Shown piece after piece: positions 6,547-6,554 of a DNA stretch of 6,554 nt. Under the pieces are notes generated by a model, which had not been told where the DNA came from, did no database searches, and worked only from the letters and a program-made list of their open reading frames with translations. A program made the position numbers and the translations under genes. Source of the DNA: an uncultured Lachnospiraceae bacterium (lineage in GTDB: Bacteria > Bacillota > Clostridia > Lachnospirales > Lachnospiraceae); assembly GCA_902766655.1 (NCBI GenBank), contig CACXEL010000089.1, positions 1 through 6,554 on the forward strand, written 5' to 3'. Every line of letters begins with the position of its first letter. Within the stretch, counting starts at the first letter, position 1.

Positions 6547-6554
6547 AAGACCTC

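Noticed and set aside
1..6554. CRISPR array, insertion sequence, tRNA or rRNA
   Set aside because: No spaced direct repeats outside coding low-complexity regions, no transposase-like frames or terminal inverted repeats, and no cloverleaf or rRNA-like sequence were seen.

Overview
The window is GC-rich DNA. All four protein genes lie on the + strand, with good purine-rich ribosome binding sites where a start is visible. The protein types suggest a Gram-positive anaerobe of the Bacillota, class Clostridia, probably Lachnospiraceae-like: a tyrosine-rich PrsA/SurA-like secreted foldase, and a membrane protein with a tandem 'LSNGD' ectodomain. This placement rests on family resemblance, not on a marker gene.

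Region 1 (3-1217) is the 3' part of a secreted PrsA/parvulin-like foldase. Its true start is upstream of the window. An acidic DAAEETA repeat precedes the folded part. A 100-bp gap (1218-1317) with a strong GC hairpin separates it from region 2.

Region 2 (1318-4536) encodes a 1072-residue membrane protein. In order it has four N-terminal transmembrane helices, about 490 residues of low-complexity and mostly acidic cytoplasmic linker containing several degenerate repeats, a fifth transmembrane helix, two homologous beta-rich extracellular modules, a further folded extracellular domain and a disordered tail. Its function is unknown. The upstream foldase could help fold such an ectodomain, but that is inference from adjacency.

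Region 3 (4537-4732) is intergenic. It contains a perfect 13-bp GC-rich hairpin with a short T run, which probably ends the first transcription unit.

Region 4 (4733-6546) holds two different but homologous minimal nucleotidyltransferases of the COG3541/YcgL/RlaP type, joined by a 4-bp ATGA overlap and almost certainly co-translated. Both keep the GS...DxD signature and a spacing-conserved third acidic residue, so both look catalytically competent. Relatives have been linked to RNA repair, but no RNA ligase or other partner is visible before the window ends. This tandem pair and the unusual five-helix protein are the two items most worth following up. Nothing in the window is a tRNA, rRNA, CRISPR array or mobile element that I can recognise.
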